The notes beneath the pieces are model-generated. The model did not search any database, had not been told where the DNA came from, and worked only from the letters and a program-made list of their open reading frames with translations. A DNA stretch of 64,000 nucleotides. It comes from JBBSAT01 sp044223665 (GTDB lineage Bacteria; Myxococcota_A; Polyangia; Polyangiales; Sandaracinaceae). Made by a program: the position numbers and the translations under genes. Below, one piece after another: positions 25,128 to 33,965 of the stretch. Location: the NCBI GenBank assembly GCA_044223665.1, contig JBGALT010000022.1, positions 1 through 64,000 of the forward strand. The letters are read 5' to 3'. Position 1 is the first letter of the stretch. Every line of letters begins with the position of its first letter.

Positions 25128-26147
25128 GTGGGATCGGCCGCGATATCGGGTGGTGTCTTCCGGTTCCGCGCCGGGCGAGACGACCCCTGGCGTTTCGCCG
25201 AGGCCGTCGACTGCGCGCTCGCCTCGCTCCACACCGACTGCCCCTACTCTCGCCCGCTCGATGCGATCGCGCGCGCGCTCGATCCCGCGCGAGAGGCGGG
25301 CCTGGTGACGCAGGGCGCCGAGCTCGCGATCGTCGTCGTCACCGCGCAGGACGATTGCTCGACGGAGCACCCAGAGATCTTCGCCGACGATGCGATGCCC
25401 GGCGCGGCCGAGCCGCCACCCCTGCGCTGTCGCACGTTCGCCGATCGCCTGCGCGATCCCACGCAGCTCGCCGATGCGCTTCCCGTCGAGACGGCCTTCT
25501 TCGGGGTCGCTGCAGGCATCCCATCGAGCCTCGAGAGTGGAGCGCCCGAGGAGATCCTCGCGCATCTCGGCGATCAGGACGCGCTCGTGTGCGGCGGCCC
25601 GGGTCGAGTCGCGACCCCGGGAATTCGTCTCGTCCAGCTCGCTGGCGAGATGGGGCGGCGGGGAGCGCGCGTCGAGATCGTGCCGATCTGCGCGGCCGAG
25701 CGAGTCGCGTCGATGGACGTCGTGCGCGAGCTGCTCCCGGGGCGCGCGGGCCCAGCGCTCTGCCTTCCGCGTGCGCTGGCGCTCGACGCGTCGGAGCGCG
25801 TCGCCTGCCGTCTCGAGCTCGCGCTTCCGCCGCTCGGGTCCTCGACCGACATCGAGCGCTGCGAAGAGCTCGCCCCCGGGCTCCCGCCGACGCGGGTCGA
25901 GCCCGCGCGGGACCCTTTCGACGGAGGCGCCACCGCGCGCGAGGTCTGCCTCGTGCCGCAAGTCCCGGCGACGGAAGTCGCGGCGACCGAAACGCTGGGC
26001 TGGGGCTACCTGAGCGATCCGCGCTCGCAGGCCTGGCTGCCCGAGGACTGCGACCAAGGCGTTTCGCTCCTCGGGCCCTCCATACCTCTCGGCTCGCACA
26101 TCGAGCTGCGCTGCGAGATCGAGAGGCCCGGGTGGGAGGAGCCCTGA
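25128..26147 (+). CDS. N-terminally truncated vWA-type secreted protein
   Basis: The 339-residue product resembles the second half of myxobacterial vWA lipoproteins. The block CALASLHTDCPYSRPLDAIARALDP followed by LAIVVVTAQDDCS corresponds to the usual GCGFEQPLEA...LAVVFVTDEDDCS region. What should come before is missing: no signal peptide, lipobox or MIDAS motif (DxSxS), and an in-frame TAG at 25122-25124 precedes the GTG start. The product would stay in the cytosol without its metal site. Paired Cys residues in the rest suggest it was once exported. I regard it as a 5'-deleted remnant that keeps a long open frame. Confidence 0.6.
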   Translation: MGSAAISGGVFRFRAGRDDPWRFAEAVDCALASLHTDCPYSRPLDAIARALDPAREAGLVTQGAELAIVVVTAQDDCSTEHPEIFADDAMPGAAEPPPLRCRTFADRLRDPTQLADALPVETAFFGVAAGIPSSLESGAPEEILAHLGDQDALVCGGPGRVATPGIRLVQLAGEMGRRGARVEIVPICAAERVASMDVVRELLPGRAGPALCLPRALALDASERVACRLELALPPLGSSTDIERCEELAPGLPPTRVEPARDPFDGGATAREVCLVPQVPATEVAATETLGWGYLSDPRSQAWLPEDCDQGVSLLGPSIPLGSHIELRCEIERPGWEEP

Positions 26148-26256
26148 CGGCTCTGCGGCTCTCGACGACGTCGCGACCTCACCGTGAGCGCCGGCGACCC
26201 TGCGCGGGGGCGCATCGGAGCTCGAGATCCGGCGGTGCGCACGAAACAGTGGTGGC

Positions 26257-26509
26257 GTGTCCGAGGCTCCGCCGCTCGATCGACCCCGTGCGCAGCAACG
26301 CGCGCGCTGGGTCGAGCGCGGGCTGATGGGCCTCGTGGGCCTCGACGTGCTCGTCGCGGCGCTCCTCACATTCTCGTGGGCCGTGGCCACGATGGCGCCG
26401 ACACCGGGTCGGTCTCGGCGTGCTCGACTCGCTCGACGGCACCGTCGAGGCGCTCGACGTGCCGCGCCGTCTGGTGGGGGCGTCGGACCAGACGTTCACG
26501 CGGCGATGA
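26257..26509 (+). pseudogene. Small membrane protein gene with apparent frameshift
   Basis: From GTG 26257 the product has a polar N-terminus and one helix (GLMGLVGLDVLVAALLTF). After about 26400 the frame becomes Arg-rich and loses coding character. In the +1 frame from about 26402 a coding-like continuation runs VGLGVLDSLDGTVEALDVPR, then RLVGASDQTFTRR and a stop at 26507-26509. One extra or missing base near 26395-26405 would join them into an about 83-residue protein. It may be a real frameshift or a sequencing slip. No family is recognised. Confidence 0.35.
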
Positions 26510-26512
26510 TCG

Positions 26513-29212
26513 TCACGGTCTGAGCTGCACCCAGGCGCCGGTGCCCCAGAGATCGATCTGGTCGGAGTTGCCCATCATCGGATCGAAGTAGCGCGAGTGC
26601 AGCGTGCGGATCACGGCGGGCTGCATGTCGACCGGGTCGTCGGCGAGAAGCCAGGGGCCGAACGGGGTGCCGCTGCCCGTGCCGCCCGGCGTGGTCGTGG
26701 TGCGCGTGCCGTGTCGGATGAGCCAGAGGCCCGTCGCGTCTTGCGTGACGACCCAGCTCGAGCAGTGGAGCGCGATCTGCTCGATGTTGCCGGTCTCCTG
26801 ACCCTCGAAGCCGTCGGCCACCATGCCGGCGGGACAGCGCGCAGACCACGGGCCGGCACCTCCCGTCCAGCCGCCGCCCGTCGTCCCCATCTCGCACGAG
26901 CCGACGAAGGGCGTCTCCGTGACGTCGATCGCGAACGTGTAAGGCGTCGTCGTCGTGATGCGGCGCAGGGTCACGAAGGAGCACGCGGCGCGCAGCTGTC
27001 GGATCGAGCCGTCGGGGTTCACCGAGCCGCAGACGCCGTTGAGCACGCTGCTCCCCGAGCAGAGGAGGCTGTCGGCGGTGCCGGCCGGGCGCGTGATGTC
27101 GACGAAGTGCGGGCTGGTCTGGGAGTCGGCGAGGATCTGGATGCGGCCCGGGCAGCCTTCGTCCACGGCGAGATCGCAGTCGTCGTCGAGCGCGTTGCAC
27201 ACCTCGAGCGGCGTGCGGTTGCAGCCGCCGCAGTTCAGCGGATCGCGCGTCGGGTCGACGCAGCGATCGAGGCAGTAGATGCGGTTGCCCGTGCACGTGG
27301 CCGTGAGCGCGCTGCTGTCGACGCGCGTGCTCTCGCCGGTGCGTACGCGGACGCGCGTCATCGGGAGCTCGCGCGTCGTGTCGGTGGTGCGGACCTCGAC
27401 GTAGAACGGAGCCGTCTCGAGCTGGCTGACGGGGATCGCGCAGTGGCTCGCGACGTGATCGATCGCGTCGCGCACGGGCGCGGCGAACCCGGTGTCGCCG
27501 CCCACGAAGCTCGCGAGGTCGGGCGTGCCGGTGACGGTGAGGTCCGAGACCGTGACGCCGTGACAGTCGAAGCTCTGCGCCCAGCGGACCATGGCCTCGA
27601 GCTCGTGGCGGAAGGGCCCGTCGAAGCGCGCGTGCGCGTCGGCGCTCAGCGGGTCGGTCAGTGGATCGGGGTAGTCGACCGCGAGCGCGCTCGGCGGATC
27701 GAGCTGCTCGGGCATCTCCCCCGAGACCGTCCAGGTGACGGGGGTCGTGAAGTCCCAAGTGCTCCCCATGCTCACGGAGGAGTCGTAGGTGCCCGTCGCG
27801 GTGCGCGTACCGGTCATCGTCGCGCCGCCGCTGGTCGCGGTGATGCTGGAGGGACCCGCGCTCGGCGGGTCGGCGGCCGGCGAGAGGGTGACGTACCAGG
27901 GCGAGCCGGCGATGTGCTCGGTCGTCGTCGTGTCGGGGCGCGCCGTCACGTCGCACGCGACGACCGGCGGGTCGCTGCAGTCGAGGTGATCGTCGAAGCG
28001 ATGACAGACGCGCTGGCCATCGCAGCGCGCTTCGATGACCGGGCGCGCGACGCAGTCGATGTACTGGCTCGCGAAGACCTGGAAGCTCCGCTCGTGCGGC
28101 GCGAGGTCGTGGAGCGGTGAGATGTCGGTGTAGTAGACGCGCGCGCCCACGTAGATCTCGGTGTCGCCGATCGCGGTGCAGACGAAGCGCGGCTCGAGGT
28201 CGGACGGCGGTCGGACGTCGCGCGAGAAGCCCGCGGCGCCGACGGGATCGCCCGGCCCGAGCGAGGCCTCGCGCGCGACGGAGACGTAGTCCGAGAGCGC
28301 CGAGCCGTTGATGCGCGTCGACTGGAGGAAGGCCGGCAGGTTGTGGCCGAGGATGCGATCGGAGGGGTCGGTCGGGCCGCCGACGAGGTCGATCACCGTC
28401 GGATGTCCCTGCGTCACGCCGGCCGAGAGCACGAAGTCGGAGAGCGCGCCCGTCTGGTCGAGAATGCGGCTGGGGTCTTCCGCGATCAATCGAGTCGTCG
28501 CGTGCCAGGGCTCGCCGACGAACTGCGTGCGTGAGCCCAGCTCTACCTCGACCGTGATGTTCTGCGTGGTGACGGTGTGAACGCTGAGGTGGCGGAGCGG
28601 ATAGACGACGTCGGCGGCCGTCGCGTCGAAGTAAGACGTCTGCGCGGCGGCGACGTGCTCGACGACGCCGCCGGCATCCGGGACCGAGGCACCGTCGAGC
28701 GCGGGGTACTGCGCGGGGGGCCCCAGGGTGACGACGCCGACCGGCAGCGTCGGGACGATGACGTGCGCGTACGCGCTGTCGCGCGCGAAGACGAGGCCGT
28801 CCGGCTCGAGCGCGTACACGCCGGAGACGGGAGAGAGCGCCGCCAGCGCGGCGGGCACGTCGGCCGTGTCGAGGCGCGTGATGGAGATCGTCGTGTCGGC
28901 CGCGATGCCGTTCGGCGCGATCCAGATCTCGAAGAGACCGTCCTCGCTGACGACGACGCCACCCTCGGCCGCGACGATCCGCGTACCGCCCGCGCCCGCA
29001 TCCGACGGGGTGCCCACGTCGGGCGTCGTCCCCACGTCGGGCATGCTGCCGACATCGGTGGTGCCGCCCGTGTCGCGCGGCGTGCCGACATCGCTCGCGC
29101 CGCTGTCGCCGGCCGACGCGGAGTCCGCGGGTGCATCACCGCCCCCGCCTCCGCAACCCGTGCCCGCGAGAACCAAGACGCCGATGAGAGCGACTGCGAC
29201 TCGACGATCCAT
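26513..29212 (-). CDS. Large Cys-rich lipoprotein with ZU5-like and MopE-type motifs
   Basis: 899 residues from the ATG at 29212, which gives a lipoprotein signal (lipobox AGTGC). A Gly/Asp/Thr linker follows (TDVGSMPDVGTTPDVGTPSD). The next part, VAAEGGVVVSEDGLFEIWIA followed by PNGIAADTTISI, resembles ZU5-like beta domains of surface proteins. Later comes the Cys-rich DRCVDPTRDPLNCGGC and the MopE-like EVCNALDDDCDLAVDEGCP, a putative Ca- or metal-binding motif common in myxobacterial secreted proteins. The C-terminal 200 residues have paired Cys and no known fold. The frame continues upstream to 30100, but that part has no coding character. It is outer-membrane or surface located; the function is unknown. 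Confidence 0.85.
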   Translation of the reverse strand: MDRRVAVALIGVLVLAGTGCGGGGGDAPADSASAGDSGASDVGTPRDTGGTTDVGSMPDVGTTPDVGTPSDAGAGGTRIVAAEGGVVVSEDGLFEIWIAPNGIAADTTISITRLDTADVPAALAALSPVSGVYALEPDGLVFARDSAYAHVIVPTLPVGVVTLGPPAQYPALDGASVPDAGGVVEHVAAAQTSYFDATAADVVYPLRHLSVHTVTTQNITVEVELGSRTQFVGEPWHATTRLIAEDPSRILDQTGALSDFVLSAGVTQGHPTVIDLVGGPTDPSDRILGHNLPAFLQSTRINGSALSDYVSVAREASLGPGDPVGAAGFSRDVRPPSDLEPRFVCTAIGDTEIYVGARVYYTDISPLHDLAPHERSFQVFASQYIDCVARPVIEARCDGQRVCHRFDDHLDCSDPPVVACDVTARPDTTTTEHIAGSPWYVTLSPAADPPSAGPSSITATSGGATMTGTRTATGTYDSSVSMGSTWDFTTPVTWTVSGEMPEQLDPPSALAVDYPDPLTDPLSADAHARFDGPFRHELEAMVRWAQSFDCHGVTVSDLTVTGTPDLASFVGGDTGFAAPVRDAIDHVASHCAIPVSQLETAPFYVEVRTTDTTRELPMTRVRVRTGESTRVDSSALTATCTGNRIYCLDRCVDPTRDPLNCGGCNRTPLEVCNALDDDCDLAVDEGCPGRIQILADSQTSPHFVDITRPAGTADSLLCSGSSVLNGVCGSVNPDGSIRQLRAACSFVTLRRITTTTPYTFAIDVTETPFVGSCEMGTTGGGWTGGAGPWSARCPAGMVADGFEGQETGNIEQIALHCSSWVVTQDATGLWLIRHGTRTTTTPGGTGSGTPFGPWLLADDPVDMQPAVIRTLHSRYFDPMMGNSDQIDLWGTGAWVQLRP

Positions 29213-29570
29213 TGGTCCCTCCGATGCCCACCGCGTACGAAACGGACGCGCGCGCTCGGGCAGCCCCACGACGAGTGTACACGAGCGCCATCTGCGCGCG
29301 CGTCGCGCCAGATGACGCGACTGGCCGGGCTGGAGTCGCCTGCGCCCATATCGAGCCCGGCGATTCTCTTCCCGAAGCCACGCCGGCCGCATTCGACGAC
29401 CGACCGAGCCCCGACGCGAGGTCATCCCACGTCGCTGCGCGCCCGGCGAAGTTGTCGTGAAGCACTTTCGCGACCCCCGACGCCGGGAACCCTTCGGCGA
29501 ACGGATCGACGGAGCGAGCGCGAACGCCTCGTCGTGGCGCTCGCTGCTCCGCGGGGTGTACGCTCCGAGC
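29213..29570. other. 358-bp spacer between divergent lipoprotein genes
   Basis: No gene, RNA or clear repeat is visible. It separates the divergently transcribed lipoprotein genes at 26513-29212 and 29571-30194 and must hold both promoters. I could not pick out a convincing -35/-10 pair. The sequence is somewhat less GC-biased at third positions than the flanking genes, in line with non-coding DNA. Confidence 0.4.
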
Positions 29571-30194
29571 ATGCGTATTCTTGTCTTCGTGCTCTCCGCC
29601 CTCGCCCTCACCCACCTCGGCTGCAGCAGCACGACCACGCCCGACACGCCGGACACCGGCACCACCGCGATGGACGCGGGCGGCGGTCGCACCGACACGG
29701 GCCCCGACGGATCGAGCGCGAACGACACCGGCGCGACGACGAGCGACACCGGGACGGCCGAGGACACCGGCACCACGCAGAGCGACGCGGCGACGGCCGA
29801 CGACGGTGGCGGAACGATCGACGACGCGGCCACCGCGGACGACGCCGCCACGCCCACCGACGGCGGCCAGGGCATCGCCGACTCCGGCCTCGCGAGCGAC
29901 GCCGGCACCGATGGCGGCGCCGTGCGCACGGACTCCGGCCTCGGGGGACGCGACGCCGGAGACGACGCCAACGCGCCCGCGTGCGGTGGCGGCACGATCG
30001 GTGTTTGTGCGCGCGGCCTGTCCTGCGAGTGCTGCCCGGCCGGCGGCCCGCAGAACCGATGCGTGTGCTCGACGACGTGCATGAGCGACGCCGACTGCAC
30101 CGATCCGTCGCGCCCCGTCTGTCAGCAGCCCTCGCCGACGGTACCGGGCTTCTGCGCACCGCGGGCGCTCACCTGCTGCTGGCTCTGCGGCTGA
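29571..30194 (+). CDS. Asp/Thr-rich lipoprotein with C-terminal Cys cluster
   Basis: The 207-residue product has a lipobox HLGC (LVFVLSALALTHLGC). About 130 residues of low-complexity linker follow (DTGTAEDTGTTQSDAATADD), with Thr, Asp, Ala and Gly only. The C-terminal 75 residues hold a compact Cys-rich module: ACGGGTIGVCARGLSCECC, RCVCSTTCMSDADCTD and TCCWLCG, about 16 cysteines in total. That suggests a disulfide-bonded knob displayed on a flexible stalk. No enzymatic family is recognised. The Asp-rich stalk is shared in style with several lipoproteins in this window (26513, 35606, 37330, 39601, 47946). Confidence 0.8.
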   Translation: MRILVFVLSALALTHLGCSSTTTPDTPDTGTTAMDAGGGRTDTGPDGSSANDTGATTSDTGTAEDTGTTQSDAATADDGGGTIDDAATADDAATPTDGGQGIADSGLASDAGTDGGAVRTDSGLGGRDAGDDANAPACGGGTIGVCARGLSCECCPAGGPQNRCVCSTTCMSDADCTDPSRPVCQQPSPTVPGFCAPRALTCCWLCG

Positions 30195-30341
30195 CGCGCG
30201 CTCCGGCCCGACGGCCGCCCAGAGCGTGCAGCGGGATGCGCCGCGCGCGCGCTTCCGTGTGCAGTGCGTTGCACGGGGCCGCCGCCGAGCCGCCGAATCC
30301 AGGTGGCGGACGGCGGCACGTTCCTCGCGACGGGGACGGGC

Positions 30342-30842
30342 ATGCGCACTCCCTCGCTCCTCACCGTCCTCGCCGCCTTCGTCCTCTGCTTCGGCGCGCT
30401 CGCCACGAGCCACGCGGCGGCCCAGCCGCGGGCGCCGCAGCTCTCGCTCGACGCCGGTGATCGTGCGCAGGAGCTCCGCGCCGAGCGCGAGGCGATCCCG
30501 CTCGATGCCCCGGCCGCCCTCACCCTGACGTCGGCCGTCCTCGCGCCGGCCGGCGTGATCAGCGGCATCGCGGTGCTCCTGCTCGACTACCATCTCTGCG
30601 TCAGCTCGTGCGACACGACCCGCACGCGCCGGCTCGACCCCCAGGTCCAGTCGATCCTCGGCGGAACCCTGATGGCGATCGGCGCCGCCGCGCTCGTGAC
30701 GACCGTCATCGGTGCCGTGTGGTGGGCGCACAACGACCACGCACGCCGCCGGCTCACGCGCGAGATCGACCGGCTCGAGCTCTCGCCCGATCTCCGCGTC
30801 GGCACCGACGAGGCCTGGATCGGCGTGAGCGGCCGGTTCTGA
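30342..30842 (+). CDS. Hypothetical membrane protein with signal peptide
   Basis: The 166-residue product has a cleavable signal (MRTPSLLTVLAAFVLCFGAL, cleavage near AAAQ). Two further helices (LTLTSAVLAPAGVISGIAVL and GGTLMAIGAAALVTTVIGAV) flank a short loop with CVSSCD. The C-terminal stretch (RRRLTREIDRLELSPDLRVG) ends in a beta-like SGRF. Many myxobacterial proteins of this shape are found beside lipoproteins, but I recognise no family. It is followed after 49 bp by another single-helix protein in the same direction. The start was chosen because it places the signal peptide at the N-terminus. Confidence 0.7.
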   Translation: MRTPSLLTVLAAFVLCFGALATSHAAAQPRAPQLSLDAGDRAQELRAEREAIPLDAPAALTLTSAVLAPAGVISGIAVLLLDYHLCVSSCDTTRTRRLDPQVQSILGGTLMAIGAAALVTTVIGAVWWAHNDHARRRLTREIDRLELSPDLRVGTDEAWIGVSGRF

Positions 30843-30891
30843 TCGGGCCAGTCGGAGCGCGCTCGTTCGGCATGCGGTACAAGTTGCGGGC

Positions 30892-31797
30892 GTGGACGAA
30901 GATCCCGAGGTCGTTCTCCTCCGCCAGATCCGGCGCCGCCGCATCCAGCTCGCGATCGGCCTGACGCTCGTCGCGTGCGTGGCGCTGTACCCGTGCTGCA
31001 GCATCGTGTGGACGTGCACGGGCGAGATGGCGGAGTCGGAGCAGCGGCACATCGCCCACCAGCACGTCGCGACCCCGGAGCAGCAGGCCGAGCTCGAGCG
31101 CTCGGTCGCCAGCGTCGAAGCGTCGCTCCCGGCGCGGCAGGCGGCGTTCGACCAGGCGAGCGCCGGTGTGCGCGGGCTGGTGCCGCGTCCGGATCTCGGG
31201 CCCTGCCCGGTGCACGTGCCTTTGCGTGCAGGAGGCTCGGCACAGCTCGGCTGGTCGGTCGACGTGAACTACGACGACTTCGAGCTCCTGGGGTTTCCGG
31301 GCCGACGGACCTTCCCGTGGGAGGTCTTTCCGGTGACCGAGGCGCCACGCGTCGCCTACGCGCGCGAGCGCATCGCCTCGCTGCGCTCCCAGATCGCGCA
31401 GCCGAGCACGCTCGAGGCGATCGCCGGCGTGGTCGAGGGCGCGCATGCGCTCGAAGGCCCAGGCTTCTGGACCTGGGACGTCGTGATCGTCGCCGACACG
31501 TGGCGCATGCCCTTCGTCGAGCCGGGTGGCCTCAGCTTCGATGGCGGCCTCGCCGAGGGCACGGCGTACCTGCACGACTACGCGAGCCACGAGGTGATCT
31601 GCGCCGGCCGCTTCTCGGCGACCACGACGAGCCAGGTGATCGAGACGCAGGGTGGCGACTTCACGGGATCGTCCGCGTCGGCGGGCCTGCGCGCGGAGAT
31701 GGAGGCCGAGATCGAGCGCGCCCTCTCGCGCGCGATCGTCTACCGCGCGGGGCCGGCGATCGATCCCGCGCTCGACCCGGAGCTCGAGGCCCCGTGA
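30892..31797 (+). CDS. Hypothetical single-span membrane protein
   Basis: 301 residues from a GTG. A charged N-terminus (DEDPEVVLLRQIRRRRIQ) precedes one membrane helix (LAIGLTLVACVALYPCCSIV). A Glu/Ala-rich coiled stretch follows (TPEQQAELERSVASVEASLP), then a globular domain. The globular part contains VHVPLRAGGSAQLGWSVDV and a FWTWDVVIVADTWRMP block. The topology suggests N-in with the bulk outside. I do not recognise the fold. It ends just before a convergently transcribed membrane-protein gene. Confidence 0.7.
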   Translation: MDEDPEVVLLRQIRRRRIQLAIGLTLVACVALYPCCSIVWTCTGEMAESEQRHIAHQHVATPEQQAELERSVASVEASLPARQAAFDQASAGVRGLVPRPDLGPCPVHVPLRAGGSAQLGWSVDVNYDDFELLGFPGRRTFPWEVFPVTEAPRVAYARERIASLRSQIAQPSTLEAIAGVVEGAHALEGPGFWTWDVVIVADTWRMPFVEPGGLSFDGGLAEGTAYLHDYASHEVICAGRFSATTTSQVIETQGGDFTGSSASAGLRAEMEAEIERALSRAIVYRAGPAIDPALDPELEAP

Positions 31798-31869
31798 CCC
31801 GTACGATCGCGGGGCTCGAGGAGCTCGAGGGCTGGCTGGTCGCGGCGCGGCTCGAGGCGCTCTCGCGCG

Positions 31870-32979
31870 CTACGCCGCCGTGAGCGCGGCGGAGGGCGTC
31901 GCCTCGGACGCCCCGGCTGGGCCGGTCGCGGCCGCCACGTCGTCCACGCTGCGGAGCGGTCGGGCCTCGATGAAGAGCAGGGCGAGCGCGGCGGTCTCCA
32001 TGTAGCCGTGGAAGAGCACCATCCGCAGGTAGCCGAGGCGCGCCGCGAAGAGGTCGATCGTGGCCCACACCGCGACGCCGAGCGCGACGGCGAAGATCAC
32101 GAGCGCCACCGGCCAGCCCACGTCCTGCCGCAGCGCGCTCAGTGTGGCGGCCCACGTGCGCGGCGTCTCGCGCGCGCGATCGTCCTCGGGGATCAGGCGC
32201 AGCCAGATGCCGTAGTGGATGCTCTGCGCGAACGCGAAGAGCAGCACGAGGCGCGCGCCCCACGGGGCCGGGATGCCGGGCGCGTAGAGCGCGAGGTTCC
32301 ACTCGATGCCCGTGCGACCGACGAGCGGCACGAACCCGCCGAGCCGCTGGACGATCGGATCGAGGCCACCGAGCATCACGGTGAGCGCGGCGAGCGTGAT
32401 CGCCCCGAGCAGCACGAAGTGCAGCTTGCTCGCGCGCTGGGGGCGCCATGCCCAGAGGAACGCGATCGCCGCGAAGTTGTGGAAGTGCGCGAACACCAGC
32501 GCCGTCAGGTGACCGTCGTAGAAGGCGGCTCCCATCCAGGCGGCCGCGAGCGCGAGGACGAGCGCGCGCCGCCCGTGGTGACGGCCGCGCGCGAAGAGCA
32601 CGGCGAGCAGCGTGACGCCGATCCCGTAGCGCGCGTCGTAGGTCCAGGCGTGCGCCGCGTACAGCCCGATCGCCGGCACGACGAGCCACCAGCGCCGGTG
32701 CAGCTTCGGCCGGAACACGAGGTAGCGCAGGTCGCTCCCGACGTGCGGGATCCCCAGCACGAGCGGCCCGATCGCCAGAAGATAGAGAGGTATGGTCGCC
32801 GTCATGGTGAGCGCGGAGAGCACCGCGACGACGCCGAAGACGGCGATCCGCAGCTCGCGCGAGCGCACGAGCGGCTTGGCGAAGGGCCCGAGCGCCCGGA
32901 ACCACCACACGCGCGCCCAGTCGAGCCCCCGAACGGGCAGCTCGAGCGCGTTCCGGGCGGTCATCGCGAGCGTGGTCAT
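31870..32979 (-). CDS. Polytopic membrane protein with conserved-looking His motifs (Brp/Blh-like?)
   Basis: The 369-residue product has roughly eight to nine hydrophobic helices. His residues occur in helix-associated contexts: VLGIPHVGSDLRYLVFRP, FYDGHLTALVFAHFHNFAAI, FAQSIHYGIWLRLIP and MVLFHGYMETAALA. The spacing recalls the Brp/Blh carotenoid 15,15'-dioxygenase family, in which membrane-buried His ligands hold iron (family pattern GxPHGAxD). The match is loose and I would call it only a hypothesis. No carotenoid or rhodopsin gene is near. It converges with the single-span protein at 30892-31797. Confidence 0.7.
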   Translation of the reverse strand: MTTLAMTARNALELPVRGLDWARVWWFRALGPFAKPLVRSRELRIAVFGVVAVLSALTMTATIPLYLLAIGPLVLGIPHVGSDLRYLVFRPKLHRRWWLVVPAIGLYAAHAWTYDARYGIGVTLLAVLFARGRHHGRRALVLALAAAWMGAAFYDGHLTALVFAHFHNFAAIAFLWAWRPQRASKLHFVLLGAITLAALTVMLGGLDPIVQRLGGFVPLVGRTGIEWNLALYAPGIPAPWGARLVLLFAFAQSIHYGIWLRLIPEDDRARETPRTWAATLSALRQDVGWPVALVIFAVALGVAVWATIDLFAARLGYLRMVLFHGYMETAALALLFIEARPLRSVDDVAAATGPAGASEATPSAALTAA

Positions 32980-33105
32980 CGGCGTGGCAATCCTGCGAGG
33001 CGGGGGCGGGGGTGGTCAACCGCCTCGCATCGAAGGACGCCGGACGCGAGGGCGATCTTGGCGAGGGAAGAAATGGCCGAGCCGGTCGTGTCGTAGGAAG
33101 ATCGG

Positions 33106-33921
33106 ATGACCGACGACCGCCGAGCGCGGCTGCTGCGAAGGGCCCGCATCGGGCTCCTGCTCGTCGTGGGCTATTTCGTGCTCGACGCGGTCCTCCACTC
33201 CTTTCTCTTCCATCCCACCCGCGGCGTGGCCCCCGACGGCGCGGTGGCCGAGACGGTGCACTACGCGGCCACCGACGGGACGCGGCTCGAGGGCTACTGG
33301 ATCCCTGCACAGGGAACGGTGCGGCGCACGGTCGTCGTGTTCCACGGCAACGCCGAGGCGGCCTCGGACGGGCTGCCGTGGGCGAGCACGCTCGCCACGC
33401 ACGGCACGAGCGTGCTGCTCGCCGAGTATCGTGGCTACGGCGAGAGCGAAGGCTCGCCGAGCGCGCGCGGGATCGAGAGCGACGCCGAAGGAGCGATCCG
33501 CCATCTCCTCGACGAGCGCGGCGTTCCGCGAGAGCGCTTGGTGGTGCAAGGCCAGTCGCTCGGGGGCGCGGCCGCGATCACCGCGCTCGCGGGCCCCGCG
33601 AACGGCTGCGCCGGCGGCGTCGTGGTCTCGACCTTCACTTCGCTCCACGACATGGCGGTCGCCGTGCTCGGCGCCCCGCTCACGTACCTCGTGCGTGACG
33701 GCTACGCGCTCGACAGCGCGGCGCGTGCCCCGCTCATCCGCTCGCCGATCCTGCATTTCCACGGCGACGCCGACGAGGTCATCCCTCATGCGCTCGGCCG
33801 ACGACTCGACGCGCTCTTCCCGCGCTCGCGCTTCGTCACGATCCCCGGCGGCCCGCACAACCTCTGGAACGAGCGCATGACGACCGAGATCCTCGCGTTC
33901 CTCGACGAGGTCACGCCCTGA
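33106..33921 (+). CDS. Alpha/beta hydrolase, membrane-anchored (Bem46/ABHD13-like)
   Basis: A 271-residue product. An N-terminal helix (RIGLLLVVGYFVLDAVLHSF) anchors it, followed by an alpha/beta-hydrolase domain. Landmarks are TVVVFHGNAEAA (oxyanion loop), VLLAEYRGYGESEGSPS, the nucleophile elbow VQGQSLGGAAA with Ser, the acid in ILHFHGDADEVIPH and the His in IPGGPHNLW. This is the layout of Bem46/ABHD12-13-type serine hydrolases. The substrate cannot be told from sequence; lipids or acylated proteins are typical for the group. It stands alone in front of a HEAT-repeat gene with a 44-bp spacer. Confidence 0.9.
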   Translation: MTDDRRARLLRRARIGLLLVVGYFVLDAVLHSFLFHPTRGVAPDGAVAETVHYAATDGTRLEGYWIPAQGTVRRTVVVFHGNAEAASDGLPWASTLATHGTSVLLAEYRGYGESEGSPSARGIESDAEGAIRHLLDERGVPRERLVVQGQSLGGAAAITALAGPANGCAGGVVVSTFTSLHDMAVAVLGAPLTYLVRDGYALDSAARAPLIRSPILHFHGDADEVIPHALGRRLDALFPRSRFVTIPGGPHNLWNERMTTEILAFLDEVTP

Positions 33922-33965
33922 GCCGACTCGACGGCGGCCCACGATCCCTGAGATAAACGCAGGGC

